Positions 8,282-18,817 of a stretch of 64,000 nucleotides of DNA are shown here, one piece after another. The position numbers and the translations under genes are program-made. Position 1 is the stretch's first letter. Every line of letters starts with the position of its first letter. Where the stretch lies: positions 248,001 to 312,000 of the forward strand of contig NZ_NFUU01000003.1 of the NCBI RefSeq assembly GCF_002127265.1, written 5' to 3'. The notes under the pieces are model-generated. The model searched no databases and was not told the origin of the DNA. It worked only from the letters and a program-made list of their open reading frames with translations. The stretch comes from Hydrogenophaga sp. IBVHS1. Its GTDB lineage: Bacteria; Pseudomonadota; Gammaproteobacteria; Burkholderiales; Burkholderiaceae_C.

Positions 8282-10315
8282 TCACCCCGCCGCAGGCAAC
8301 GTGAACCGGAACACCGTGCCCCTCGGCTCCGCATTTTCATGCGTCAACGCCCCGCCGTGCTGCTCGATCACGGTGCGGCACAAACTCAAACCCAGCCCCA
8401 TGCCCTCGGCCCGTGTGGTGAAAAACGGGGTGAACAGTTTTTCCTGCACTTCGCTGCTCAGGCCCTGGCCGTGGTCGGTGACGGTGAAGTTGACCCAGCT
8501 CTTGCGCGGCTCGCCACCGGGCGCCAGACCGGCGTGGGCGCGGCTCTGGCCTACCGCCAGGCTCAGCACGCGCAGGCCCGACGAAATCGGCGGGTCGTCG
8601 AAGGGCATGGCCTGCATGCCGTTGCGGCCCAGGTTGAGCAGCACCTGTTCCACCATCGTCCGGTCGCACAGCACGGCGGGGCAGCCGGGCGCTACTTCGA
8701 TATGCAGGCGGATGCCCTGCTTCTTGGCCTGCAGGGCCAGCAGGGGCTGGATGGCGTCGATCAGGCTTTGCGGGGTGACGGCTTCGCGCACCTGTTCGCG
8801 GCGACGCACGAAATCAGCCACGCTCTTGATGACGCGGCCGGCGCGTTCGGCCTGTTCGCTGATGCGGCGCATGGCCTGCAGCAAATCGGCTTGCGGCAGC
8901 TGGCCGGCGGGTTCTTCGAGCAGATTCAGCGTGCCGCTGGCGTAGCTGGAAATCGCAGCCAGCGGCTGGTTGAGTTCGTGGCTGAGCAGCGAGGCCATTT
9001 CGCCCACGGTGGCCAGCCGCGCCGTGGCCTGCAGGCGCTCTTGCGATGTGCGGTTGAGGTCTTCCACGCGGCGCTGTTCCGTCAAATCCAGAATGGCGCT
9101 CATGAAACCGGTCTGGTTGCCTTGCGCATCGATCAGCGGGGCTTCGATGATGAGCACGGGAAAGCGTGTGCCGTCGCTGCGCTGAAACACCGACTCATAA
9201 CCTTCGCGCGGCAAGATCTTGCCGGCCAGGCGCACGGCCTGACGCTGCTGGTATTCGTCGGCCAGCTCGGGCGGCCACCAGGGTGCGGGCGGGCCGGTGC
9301 CAATGAGTTGCTCCGCCGGCAGGCCCACCATCTGGCAGAACGCAGGGTTCACATAGGTGATGCGGCCGTCCATGCCGCGCGCGCGCAGGCCCGTCACCAG
9401 CGAATCTTCCATGGCCTTGCGAAACGCCAGCGCATCGGCCACGTCGAGCTCGGCGCGCTGGCGCAGGCGGATGTCGCGCCCCAGCAGGAACAGCACCGCC
9501 AGCAGCGCGAGCGAGAGCGCGCCCACCACGGCGGTGAGCACGTTGGGGAACAGGCCGCCGGCCTGGCGTGGCGCCTGCAGTTGCAGGATCAGCGTGTGCC
9601 CGGGCATGTCGAGCACGGTGCGGGCGGTGAGCGTGCGCCGGGGGCCGGGCACCATGCTGTGCAGCGCCAGGCGCGTGCCGTCGGCTTCGTTGAAGGCCAG
9701 GCCGCGCCCGCGCAGCGAAGCCTGGTTGGTGAGCTCGGCCAGGATGCCGGGCAGCGAGTAGGTGACGACCAGGAAACCATCGGACTCGGCCGAGCGCGAA
9801 ACCGGCAGGCACATCTCCATGAGTTCGAGCCCCTGGCCGCCGACCATGGGCCAGAAGTAGCTGCTGGAATAAGAAGGGCCCGAAATGCGCCGCGCGTTGT
9901 CGCAGGCCAGGCTCACTTCGGCGGGCAGACTGGCGCGGCGCAGCATGCCGTAAAGGTCGGCCAGGTAAGGGGTGTCGCGGTGGGCCAGCAGGCGCAGGTT
10001 TCTGCCGCGCCATTCAATGCGCGCCATTTCACGGTGCCGTGCGAGCAGCTCGGTGGCCGGGGCATCCCAGCTGTCCACCGTGGGCGCCACGCTGTGGAGC
10101 GATTGCAGCGTCTGCACGTTGCGCACCAGGCCGCTGCGGATGTCGCTCACCAGCGTGGCGGCTTCCTGCTCCAGCGCGGTCTGGTCGCGCCCCTCTTCGT
10201 ATTCGGTGGCCAGGAACACCAGCACACCCAGCAGCACCAGCACCAGCAGCAGCAGGGCGCCCCACAGCAGCCAGCGGCGCGAACGCAAGGCCTGGCGCCA
10301 GCGCGAGGGCCGCAT
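8282..10315 (-). CDS. Membrane sensor histidine kinase with PAS domain
   Basis: A 677-residue kinase. It has a first membrane helix (about 15-37), a periplasmic sensor region of roughly 215 residues, a second helix (about 253-277), a PAS/PAC segment (MEDSLVTGLRARGMDGRITYVNPAF onward), a HisKA segment with phosphoacceptor His446 in LSHELNQPLAAISSY, and a HATPase domain (DHGQGLS, FFTTRAEGMGLGLSLC) ending the protein. The HELNQP motif is typical of FixL/DctS/TtrS kinases that pair with FixJ-like regulators, so the regulator at 3458-4087 is the likely partner. The ATG at 10315 follows the nitrilase stop by 11 bases; a GTG nine bases upstream is also possible. The ligand is unknown. Confidence 0.9.
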   Translation of the reverse strand: MRPSRWRQALRSRRWLLWGALLLLVLVLLGVLVFLATEYEEGRDQTALEQEAATLVSDIRSGLVRNVQTLQSLHSVAPTVDSWDAPATELLARHREMARIEWRGRNLRLLAHRDTPYLADLYGMLRRASLPAEVSLACDNARRISGPSYSSSYFWPMVGGQGLELMEMCLPVSRSAESDGFLVVTYSLPGILAELTNQASLRGRGLAFNEADGTRLALHSMVPGPRRTLTARTVLDMPGHTLILQLQAPRQAGGLFPNVLTAVVGALSLALLAVLFLLGRDIRLRQRAELDVADALAFRKAMEDSLVTGLRARGMDGRITYVNPAFCQMVGLPAEQLIGTGPPAPWWPPELADEYQQRQAVRLAGKILPREGYESVFQRSDGTRFPVLIIEAPLIDAQGNQTGFMSAILDLTEQRRVEDLNRTSQERLQATARLATVGEMASLLSHELNQPLAAISSYASGTLNLLEEPAGQLPQADLLQAMRRISEQAERAGRVIKSVADFVRRREQVREAVTPQSLIDAIQPLLALQAKKQGIRLHIEVAPGCPAVLCDRTMVEQVLLNLGRNGMQAMPFDDPPISSGLRVLSLAVGQSRAHAGLAPGGEPRKSWVNFTVTDHGQGLSSEVQEKLFTPFFTTRAEGMGLGLSLCRTVIEQHGGALTHENAEPRGTVFRFTLPAAG

Positions 10316-10326
10316 GATGGCCACGG

Positions 10327-11133
<807 letters not shown>

Positions 11134-11160
11134 GCGGAACCTTTCGAAGGATTGGCGAGC

Positions 11161-14100
11161 TTACTGCAGTGTGCCTTTGGCCGCGTCGCGCGCTGGCGCC
11201 GCGCGCTCCACCCGCTCCACCTGCGGATCGGCCCAGCCGCCGGTGATGTGGAACTGCTGCGTGGTGGCGCTCTGCAACGGCTGGCGCAACAGGAATTGCG
11301 CAAGGAACGTACCCAGGCCAATGGCGGGGTTGATGGCGGTGGCAATCAGCGAGGCGGTGCCGGCGTTGATCTCGGGCACCACCACCACCTTCAGGTCCTG
11401 CTGCTCGCGCGCGATGTCGGCGCTGCCTTCCATCAACACCGCCGCATTCACACCCTTCATCTGCAGGTTGTTGGTGAACAGCACGCCCTGCTCGATGCGG
11501 GCGTCGCCGCGCACGAAGTCGAAAGCGAAGCCTTGCGAAAACACATCGCGGAAATCGAGCGCCAGCCGGCGCGGCAGGGCCTGCAGGCTGAGCACACCCA
11601 GCAGGCGCCCGGCACCGGGCTCCACCTGCAGGAACTGGCCGCGCTCGAATTCGGCGCGCAGCTGGCCCGAAAGGCTGGGGTAGTCGATGGAGAGCGGCGA
11701 ACCGAGCCAGCCAATGTTGCCTTCGATGCGGCCTTTGCCACCGCGCACGGCGCCTTCGCGGCCGAAGCGCTTGAGCAGTTCGCCGGAGTCGTCCACATCC
11801 AGCGTGAAGTTGAGCGCGGTGCGACGCTGGGTTACCGGGCCGCCCTCACCGCCCAGTGCGGCCCAGTTGCCGGTGGCGTTCAGCCGCGCCTCGGGCACGC
11901 TCAGGCGAAGCTTGTTCAGGCGCCATTCGGCGGCGCGGGCTGGCCCGCCCCGGTTGACAGCTTCGATCTCGACCCGTCCCAGAGCGCGGCCGCTCATGTT
12001 GAAGTCGTCAACCGCAATGTCCAGCGCGGGCACGCTGGTGGGCTGGGTCAGCAGCTGCTCCACTTCGGTGGCCGCAGACGGCGCCAGCGTGAGCCGCGCG
12101 AGCCGGGCATAGACGCTGCCGATCGAGCCACTGGGCAGCTGGCGCACCTCCACATAGCCGTTGAGCTCGTCGGCGTCGATGTTGGCGCGCCACTGGCTGC
12201 CTTCGCGCGAGCCGCCCACCACCACGCGGTTGAAGGTGCGCCCCTCCGCCGTGATCCGGTTGGCGCGAACGGCCATGGTTGTGGGCAGGTAGCCCAGCGT
12301 GGCGCCTGCCGCGCCGCCCGCGCCCGAGCGCGGGGCCACTGCCGGAGCGGCAGCGGCCCGCACGTCCACACCAGTGGCCGAGGTAAAGACCCGTTGCCAG
12401 GCGTCGATGTCGATGCGGTCCAGCAGCACGTTGGCGCTCACGCCCTCGTTCGGCAGCGGTGTGGCGTCGCCATCGGCGAGCCCCACCGCGATGCCGCCGC
12501 GCAGCACGCGGGGTTCGCTGGCGGTCAGGTCGCGCTCGTATTGCACGGCGAGCACGGGCGCGAGCAGCGTGCCGAGCTGGATCGCCAACTGGTCGCTGCG
12601 CGCGTTGTCGCCGGCCATGTCGAGCACCGTGTTGTCGTAGCGCAGCGGCAAGCTGGCCTCGGCCGTCTTGCCCAGCGGCGCTGGCAGGTTCAGCGCCATG
12701 CCCTGCAGGCTGCTGGCCAGCTGCACCTCGGGCTGGCCGCCTTTGAAGCCGAGCTGCAGCGTGTAGCTGGCGCTGCCGCTGGCGTTCTGGAACAGGCGCG
12801 AGACAAAGCCCAGTCCGGCGTCGCGCAGACCCTCGGCGCGTGCTTCGCCCTGGCCCCGGAACTGCACACGCTGCACGCCCTCTGCATCGGGCCGCGTGCC
12901 GCCTTCAAAGCGCACTTCGCCTCCCAGCAGCCGGGCTTGCGCCGAGCGCACCGTGAAGCCTTTTTCGCTGAACGCCAGGGTGCCGCTGGCGCGCCCGAGC
13001 AGGGGCGATTCCGGCGTCACCTGCAGGTCGTTGCCGTCGAACTGCACGCTGCCGCTGACCTCGGTGGCCCGGGCGTCGTGCAGCGGCAGCTTGAGGCCGA
13101 AGCCCAGTTGCGCGGCGCCGCCGATGCGCGCGCGCGCCAGCGCCTGGCTGGTCATGGCGTTGATCGGTGAGCGTTGCACGAAGCCCAGCAGTTCGTTCGC
13201 CGGGCCTTGCGCGCGCGCACTGGTCACCAGCACCGAATCACCCTTGAGGTTGGCAATGCCCACCTCGCCCTGGCTCAGGCGCACACCCGGCGCGCCCGCC
13301 ACGCCCGCCTCGGTCACGGTCACTTTGAAGGTGTTGCGGTCGAGCACCAGGTCGCCCGCCACGTTGCGCAGGCCGGGCCAGGGGGCTTCGCCAGCCGACT
13401 GCAGGAAGGTGGGCACGTAGTCCATGTCCACGTCCTGCAGGCGGGCCGAGATGCGGAACTCGCCCTGGTCGCCCGGGTCCTCGAACGGCACTTCGGCCAC
13501 TTCGCCGCGCACGCGGAAATCGACCTTGTCCGAGGCACCACCGAGCACCGCCTCGCGCACGTAGCGCCGCGCGTCGGCCGACAGGGTGAGCGGGAGGTAG
13601 CGGTGCACGCGGGTGGCCTCGGCACGGGTGAGCGTGGCGGTGAGGTCGAGCACGCCGGGGAAGCGCTTGTCCGCGCTGTCGCCGGTGCGCCAGCTCGCCT
13701 TGCCCGTGCCCTCGGCATCGGCGTTGCTCAGCTGCACGTTGTCGAGTTGCGCCTCAATGCGCTCGCCCTGCAGGCGCCAGCTCGCGTCGGCCTCCAGGCG
13801 ATCCAGCGGCAGACGCGCTTCTTGGAACACATCGGGCAGTTCGAGCGCGCCATCGCGGACGCTGATGCGCGCGCGGCCGCCCTGGTCGCTGAAGTCGAAG
13901 TCCACCGTGGCGCCGCTGATGCCGGGCCGTCCGGGCAGCGGGTAGCGCCCGGAGTTCGACATGCGCCCGCTGGACTGGCCCGAAAGCGCCAGGCCCACGA
14001 TGCGCCCGCTGGCCTGGTAGCTGCCGTTGGCCAGATCAAGCCCCCCTTCGGCGGCGGGCCCGGCACCGGCCCGCCCTTGCCAGCGCGCGTTCAGGCCATT

Positions 14101-15354
14101 GACCTGCCCGGCGGGGCGCAGTTGTTCGATCAGCCCATGGCTGGGTGCGGGCAGGGGCAGGCGGCTGGCGATGGACGCGAGCGCGGCCAGGTCGAAGCGC
14201 TGGGCATTGAGCTGCAGACTGGCGCCTCGGCCCTCGCTTGCCACGGTGTGCGCCAGGCGCAGGCTGGCGGCCGGCCAGGTCACGCCCTCGGGTGTGCGAA
14301 ACGCCAGGTTCTCGGTCGACAGCTCGTAGCCATCGCTGGACCAGGTGGCGGCCAGCCGGCCCTGCAAGTCGTCGATGGCGAGCACCGGCAGCTGGGGACC
14401 CAGCTGCGCCTGCACGCCCTGCAAAGCAAGATCAGCCGTGACGCCGGCCAGCTGCCCGTCGAGCACGTCGGCCCAGGCGCGCAAAGCCCCTTGTCCCGCG
14501 CGCACTTCCACCCCCCAGTCCGACAGGTCCACATAGGCGCGCAGGCGTTCCACGTCGACATGGGTGAAGTCGGCGAACACCTCGCCGTTCCATCGGTGCC
14601 AGGGATTCTGGCGTGCGCCATCGCGGTTCAGATCGAGCAGGGGTTCGCGCAGGCGCCCGCGCAGGCTCAGGCGTTCGCCCCACGCCGGCGGCGGCGTGGC
14701 ATCCACACGAAACTGGTGCGTGAGCGTGGTGTTGCGCGCCACGAGGTCCAGGTTCTCCAGCGCCAGCGCAGGCTGGTTCCGCAGGTCGTCGGTCCAGCGC
14801 AGCGTGCCACCCTGAATGACAAATTCGCTCTGGGCAAAAAACCAGTCGGCACCCCGGGTGTTGCCCTCGCCCGGACCGGCCAGGTCCAGCCCGGCGACTT
14901 CGATGCGGCCTTGCGCGGTGCGCCGCACATCGAGCACCGGGCGGTCGATCACGATCTGCTCGAAACCGCCGCGCCAGAGGGAGCGCGCCGAGAGCGCGGT
15001 GCGGATTAGCGGCAACTGCAAGGCCACGCGGCCCTGGGAGTCGATGAGCTGCACGTCGCGCAGCTCGAAAGAGGGCATCAGCGCGGGCAGCCAGGAACGC
15101 CCGTTCTCGCTGTCGCTGGCCCGTATTTCACCCACCCGAACCGGAACTCCCACCGCCGAGCTGGCCCACCTTTCCAGGTCGGGGCGCCATTCGCCGATTC
15201 GGGGCACAATCCACGCGTGCAGGCCGAACCAGGTCAGCGCAAACAGGCTCCAGCCCGCCAGAACCAGCCACAACATGAGTCGGGTTGCCAACGAAATTGT
15301 CTTGAGGGTTCGCGTGGCAGCAGCGATGGGAGCCGGTCTTTGATTCATGTCCAC
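11161..15354 (-). CDS. yhdP: YhdP family envelope lipid-transport protein
   Basis: A 1,397-residue AsmA-like protein with one N-terminal membrane helix (about 22-50) and a very long periplasmic beta-strand-rich body, ending in the typical AsmA-like C-terminal region (MKGVNAAVLMEGSADIARE). Proteins of this family (with TamB and YdbH) are thought to bridge inner and outer membrane and move phospholipids through a hydrophobic groove. The length is normal. The start is MDMN at 15354; MNQ two codons later is equally possible. It is divergent from glnE with only 8 bases between the two starts, so the promoters must overlap the coding regions. Confidence 0.92.
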   Translation of the reverse strand: MDMNQRPAPIAAATRTLKTISLATRLMLWLVLAGWSLFALTWFGLHAWIVPRIGEWRPDLERWASSAVGVPVRVGEIRASDSENGRSWLPALMPSFELRDVQLIDSQGRVALQLPLIRTALSARSLWRGGFEQIVIDRPVLDVRRTAQGRIEVAGLDLAGPGEGNTRGADWFFAQSEFVIQGGTLRWTDDLRNQPALALENLDLVARNTTLTHQFRVDATPPPAWGERLSLRGRLREPLLDLNRDGARQNPWHRWNGEVFADFTHVDVERLRAYVDLSDWGVEVRAGQGALRAWADVLDGQLAGVTADLALQGVQAQLGPQLPVLAIDDLQGRLAATWSSDGYELSTENLAFRTPEGVTWPAASLRLAHTVASEGRGASLQLNAQRFDLAALASIASRLPLPAPSHGLIEQLRPAGQVNGLNARWQGRAGAGPAAEGGLDLANGSYQASGRIVGLALSGQSSGRMSNSGRYPLPGRPGISGATVDFDFSDQGGRARISVRDGALELPDVFQEARLPLDRLEADASWRLQGERIEAQLDNVQLSNADAEGTGKASWRTGDSADKRFPGVLDLTATLTRAEATRVHRYLPLTLSADARRYVREAVLGGASDKVDFRVRGEVAEVPFEDPGDQGEFRISARLQDVDMDYVPTFLQSAGEAPWPGLRNVAGDLVLDRNTFKVTVTEAGVAGAPGVRLSQGEVGIANLKGDSVLVTSARAQGPANELLGFVQRSPINAMTSQALARARIGGAAQLGFGLKLPLHDARATEVSGSVQFDGNDLQVTPESPLLGRASGTLAFSEKGFTVRSAQARLLGGEVRFEGGTRPDAEGVQRVQFRGQGEARAEGLRDAGLGFVSRLFQNASGSASYTLQLGFKGGQPEVQLASSLQGMALNLPAPLGKTAEASLPLRYDNTVLDMAGDNARSDQLAIQLGTLLAPVLAVQYERDLTASEPRVLRGGIAVGLADGDATPLPNEGVSANVLLDRIDIDAWQRVFTSATGVDVRAAAAPAVAPRSGAGGAAGATLGYLPTTMAVRANRITAEGRTFNRVVVGGSREGSQWRANIDADELNGYVEVRQLPSGSIGSVYARLARLTLAPSAATEVEQLLTQPTSVPALDIAVDDFNMSGRALGRVEIEAVNRGGPARAAEWRLNKLRLSVPEARLNATGNWAALGGEGGPVTQRRTALNFTLDVDDSGELLKRFGREGAVRGGKGRIEGNIGWLGSPLSIDYPSLSGQLRAEFERGQFLQVEPGAGRLLGVLSLQALPRRLALDFRDVFSQGFAFDFVRGDARIEQGVLFTNNLQMKGVNAAVLMEGSADIAREQQDLKVVVVPEINAGTASLIATAINPAIGLGTFLAQFLLRQPLQSATTQQFHITGGWADPQVERVERAAPARDAAKGTLQ

Positions 15355-15362
15355 CGCAAATT

Positions 15363-18197
15363 ATGACGGCCAGCCATTCCACGGGTTCCGCAGCGGGAGT
15401 TTCCGGTTTGTCATCAAATGTGAACGCCTGCCCGCCGCTGACGCCGGCCGATCGCCAGGCCGATCGCTCGCGCTTCGTCCAGCGCATCCGGCGCCGCTAC
15501 CCCGATGAACTGAGTTGCCTGCCCCCGGGCGCACCGGTGCACGCCACCATGCAGGTCTGCCTGACGACCCTGCTCGCGCGTGGCCTGCCCATGCCGGCGG
15601 CTTTGCGGGTGCTGCGCCAGCTGGTGCTGGAGCGCCTGGTGGTGCTCGACTGCGAGCAAGGCGCGCCGCTGGAAGGGGTGACGCGCGCCGTCACCGAGCT
15701 GGCCGAGCTGGCGCTGGACGCGGCCTGCACGCTGGCCTTCGCCGACCTCGATGAGCTTCATGGCGAGCCGCAGACCACTGGCCCCGATGGCCAGCCCCGG
15801 CGCGCGCGGCTCTGGGTGATCGGCATGGGCAAGCTCGGCGCGCGCGAGCTCAACGTGTCGAGCGACATCGACCTGATCTATGTGTATGACCAGGACGGCG
15901 AAACCGCCGGCAACGCGCAGGGCCGCAACCGCATCAGCAACCACGAGTACTTCGGCAAGGCGGTCAAGCACATCTACAACACGGTGGGCGAAACCACCGA
16001 GCACGGCAACGTGTTCCGCGTCGACCTCGCGCTGCGGCCCAACGGCAACTCGGGGCCGAGCGCGGTGTCGCTCGGCGCACTGGAAGAGTATTTCCTGGTG
16101 CAGGGCCGCGAATGGGAGCGCTTCGCCTGGCTCAAGAGCCGCGTGATCGCGCCGCTGGCCTGCGTGCGCGACGGCGGTGCCCAGCAGTTGCGTGGCACCG
16201 TGCTGCCTTTCGTGTTCCGCCGCTACCTCGACTACGGCGTTTTCGAGTCGCTGCGCAACCTGCACCGCCAGATTCGCGACCACGCGGCCAAACGCGCCGC
16301 CGGCAACCCCGGCCGTTCCAACGACGTCAAGCTCTCGCGCGGCGGCATTCGCGAGATCGAGTTCACCGTGCAACTGCTGCAGGTGGTGCGCGGAGGCCAG
16401 TTCCCCGAGCTTCGCACGCGCCCCACGCTCGATGCCCTGCAGCGCCTGTGCAAAGCCGGTCTGATGCCGCAGGCCACCGCCGAAGCACTGGCGCAGGCCT
16501 ATCAATTTTTGCGCCGCGTGGAGCACCGCATCCAGTACCTGGACGACCAGCAGACCCACGTGATGCCCACGCAGGACGACGATCTGGCGTGGCTGGCCGC
16601 CACGCTGGACTACCCCGATGTGTGCGCCTTCCTGCACGCGCTTGATGCCCACCGCGAGCTGGTGGCACAGGAATTCGACACGCTGCTGGGCGGCCCCACC
16701 AATGGCGGCTGCAGCGGCAAAGGCTGCAATGGCAAGAATGGCACGGGCGCCCGGAGCTCGAGCGACGACCTGCAGACGGTGCTCGCGCAATTGCCGCCCG
16801 CCTTTGCGGCCAAGGTGAGCCAGTGGTGCGATCACCCGCGCGTGCTGGCCTTGCGCGAGGACACCCGCTCGCGCCTGGTGCGGCTGGTGCAGCGCACCGG
16901 CGCCTGGCTCGACGAAGGCCGCGTGAGCGAGGAAGCCGCGCTGCGCATGGCCGACTGGATCGAACCCCTGCTGCGCCGGGAGAGTTATCTGGCGCTGCTG
17001 CAGGAGCGCCCTTCGGTGCACGAGCGCCTGCTGCACCTGCTGGGCGCGGCGAGGTGGCCAGCGCGCTACCTGCTCAAGCACCCCGGCGTGATCGATGAAC
17101 TCGCCGGCCAGCAGCTGTTGACCGACCGCTTCGACGCCGCGCAGTTCGAGGCCGAGCTGGAGGCGCGCCGCGCCGCGCTGCATTCCACCGGAGAGGACGA
17201 CGAGGAAGCTTTGCTCAACCTGTTGCGCCGCGCGCACCACGCCGAGGTGTTCCGCACGCTCGCTCGCGACGTGGAAAAAGTGCTCACGGTGGAACAGGTG
17301 GCCGACGACCTTTCGGCCCTGGCCGATTCCGTGCTGCGCACCACCGCCCGCTGGTGCTGGGCCCGCCTGAAGAACCGCCACCGTGCCGAGCCCAGCTTCG
17401 CCATCATTGGCTACGGCAAGCTCGGTGGAAAGGAGCTCGGCTACGGCAGTGACCTCGACATCGTTTTTGTCTACGAGGACGAGCATGAGAACGCAGCCGA
17501 AATCTACGCCGCCTTTGTGCGCAAGATGATCAACTGGCTGACCGTGAAGACCAGCGAAGGCGACCTGTTCGAGATCGACACCGCGCTGCGCCCGAACGGC
17601 AACTCGGGCCTGCTGGTGACCAGCTTCACCGCCTACGCCAACTACCAGCAGCAGCGCGGCAGCAACACCGCCTGGACCTGGGAACACCAGGCCATGACGC
17701 GCGCGCGCTTCGTGCTGGGTGGTGTTTCCCTGGCCGGCCGTTTCGATGCGATTCGCGAATCGGTCATCACCGCTCCGCGCGATGCGCCGTCGCTGGCCGA
17801 CGAGATCGTGGCCATGCGCGCCAAGGTGCGCCAGGCCCACCCGGTGCGCGGCGAGCAGTTCGACGTGAAGCACAGCCCTGGCGGCATGGTGGATGTGGAG
17901 TTCGCCGTGCAGTACCTGGTGCTGCTGCATTCGCACGCGCACCCCGAGCTGCGCGCCAACACCGGCAACATCAACCTGCTGCGCCGCGCCGAGCAAGCGG
18001 GGCTGCTGGAACCGGGCATGGGCGAGGCGGCGGCGCGCGCTTACCGCGAGCTGCGCCAGATTCAACACCTGGCGCGGCTGGACGAAATGCCCACGCAGGT
18101 AGACCCGGTGCGGGTGGAGGAGGCGGCGGCTGCCGTGCGCGCGCTGTGGCAGCACGTGCTGGGCCGCAAGCTGGTGCCTGGTGCCGCGGTGGCATGA
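15363..18197 (+). CDS. glnE: Bifunctional glutamine synthetase adenylyltransferase/deadenylyltransferase
   Basis: Controls nitrogen assimilation by attaching AMP to, or removing it from, a tyrosine of glutamine synthetase, in response to PII and glutamine. At 944 residues it is standard length, and both nucleotidyltransferase domains keep their signatures: GMGKLGARELN with SDIDLIY (about 157-177) in the N-terminal deadenylylase half, and GYGKLGGKELGYGSDLDIVFVY (about 682-703) in the C-terminal adenylylase half. Between them, residues about 440-462 form an odd Gly/Asn/Ser/Lys-rich stretch (NGGCSGKGCNGKNGTG) that looks like an inserted flexible linker. The downstream protease gene overlaps by four bases (ATGA at 18194). 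Confidence 0.95.
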   Translation: MTASHSTGSAAGVSGLSSNVNACPPLTPADRQADRSRFVQRIRRRYPDELSCLPPGAPVHATMQVCLTTLLARGLPMPAALRVLRQLVLERLVVLDCEQGAPLEGVTRAVTELAELALDAACTLAFADLDELHGEPQTTGPDGQPRRARLWVIGMGKLGARELNVSSDIDLIYVYDQDGETAGNAQGRNRISNHEYFGKAVKHIYNTVGETTEHGNVFRVDLALRPNGNSGPSAVSLGALEEYFLVQGREWERFAWLKSRVIAPLACVRDGGAQQLRGTVLPFVFRRYLDYGVFESLRNLHRQIRDHAAKRAAGNPGRSNDVKLSRGGIREIEFTVQLLQVVRGGQFPELRTRPTLDALQRLCKAGLMPQATAEALAQAYQFLRRVEHRIQYLDDQQTHVMPTQDDDLAWLAATLDYPDVCAFLHALDAHRELVAQEFDTLLGGPTNGGCSGKGCNGKNGTGARSSSDDLQTVLAQLPPAFAAKVSQWCDHPRVLALREDTRSRLVRLVQRTGAWLDEGRVSEEAALRMADWIEPLLRRESYLALLQERPSVHERLLHLLGAARWPARYLLKHPGVIDELAGQQLLTDRFDAAQFEAELEARRAALHSTGEDDEEALLNLLRRAHHAEVFRTLARDVEKVLTVEQVADDLSALADSVLRTTARWCWARLKNRHRAEPSFAIIGYGKLGGKELGYGSDLDIVFVYEDEHENAAEIYAAFVRKMINWLTVKTSEGDLFEIDTALRPNGNSGLLVTSFTAYANYQQQRGSNTAWTWEHQAMTRARFVLGGVSLAGRFDAIRESVITAPRDAPSLADEIVAMRAKVRQAHPVRGEQFDVKHSPGGMVDVEFAVQYLVLLHSHAHPELRANTGNINLLRRAEQAGLLEPGMGEAAARAYRELRQIQHLARLDEMPTQVDPVRVEEAAAAVRALWQHVLGRKLVPGAAVA

Positions 18198-18817
18198 ACC
18201 GGTCGCGCGCCTGGCTCCTGGTGTGCTGCATGCACGGCGTGGCCAGCATGTTGTTGTGGTGGGCCCAGTCAGACGCGGTGGAGACACTCACCTGGCGCGC
18301 CGACCACTGGGCTGACCGCCCCTGGACGCTGTGGACCAGCGCCTGGGTTCACCTCAACACCCCGCACCTCATCGGCAACCAGCTCGCCCTTGGCGCGCTC
18401 ACCGCCTTCGCCTGGGTGGTGCGCCCCAGCCTTCGCTGTGCCATGGCCTGGCTCACCGCCTGGCCACTGACGCAGTTCACCTTGCTGCTGTGGCCGCAGA
18501 TCGGCTACGCGGTGGGTCTTTCAGGCCTGCTGCACGCGGGGGCCATGGTGCTCGCGGTGCAGCTCATCTTCAAGCGCATCCCCATCCGCAAGGCGCGGCG
18601 CTGGGGGGTGCTGCTGGCGCTGGGCGTGCTCACCAAGACCGTGTTGGAACGCGGCTGGTGGTACCCCGTGGTCTGGGACCGGGCCAACGACATGTCGGTG
18701 GTGCAGGCCGCCCACCTCAGCGGCGTGGTGTGGGGCGTGCTGCTGGGCCTGCTGGTGGCGTGGTGGCCGGCGTGGTCGGCCGGCGAAGGATTCAGGTGGC
18801 CTGGGGCGCGGGCGTGA
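18194..18817 (+). CDS. Rhombosortase-like intramembrane serine protease
   Basis: A 207-residue polytopic membrane protein of the rhomboid superfamily. The first conserved block (TSAWVHLNTPHLIGN, about 48-62) supplies the HxxN-type motif, the catalytic serine is Ser110 in VGLSGLLHAG, and the partner histidine is His174 in AAHLSGVVWG. Small size and this spacing fit rhombosortase, which cleaves GlyGly-CTERM tails of surface proteins, rather than GlpG. No GlyGly-CTERM substrate is visible in this window. The start overlaps the glnE stop, so it is co-translated with glnE, and its last 26 bases overlap the end of the convergent ferritin-like gene. Confidence 0.72.
   Translation: MNRSRAWLLVCCMHGVASMLLWWAQSDAVETLTWRADHWADRPWTLWTSAWVHLNTPHLIGNQLALGALTAFAWVVRPSLRCAMAWLTAWPLTQFTLLLWPQIGYAVGLSGLLHAGAMVLAVQLIFKRIPIRKARRWGVLLALGVLTKTVLERGWWYPVVWDRANDMSVVQAAHLSGVVWGVLLGLLVAWWPAWSAGEGFRWPGARA

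Noticed and set aside
11152..15009. Long plus-strand frames opposite yhdP (672 and 611 codons)
   Set aside because: Antisense to a clear yhdP gene; no recognisable motif and shadow-like composition.
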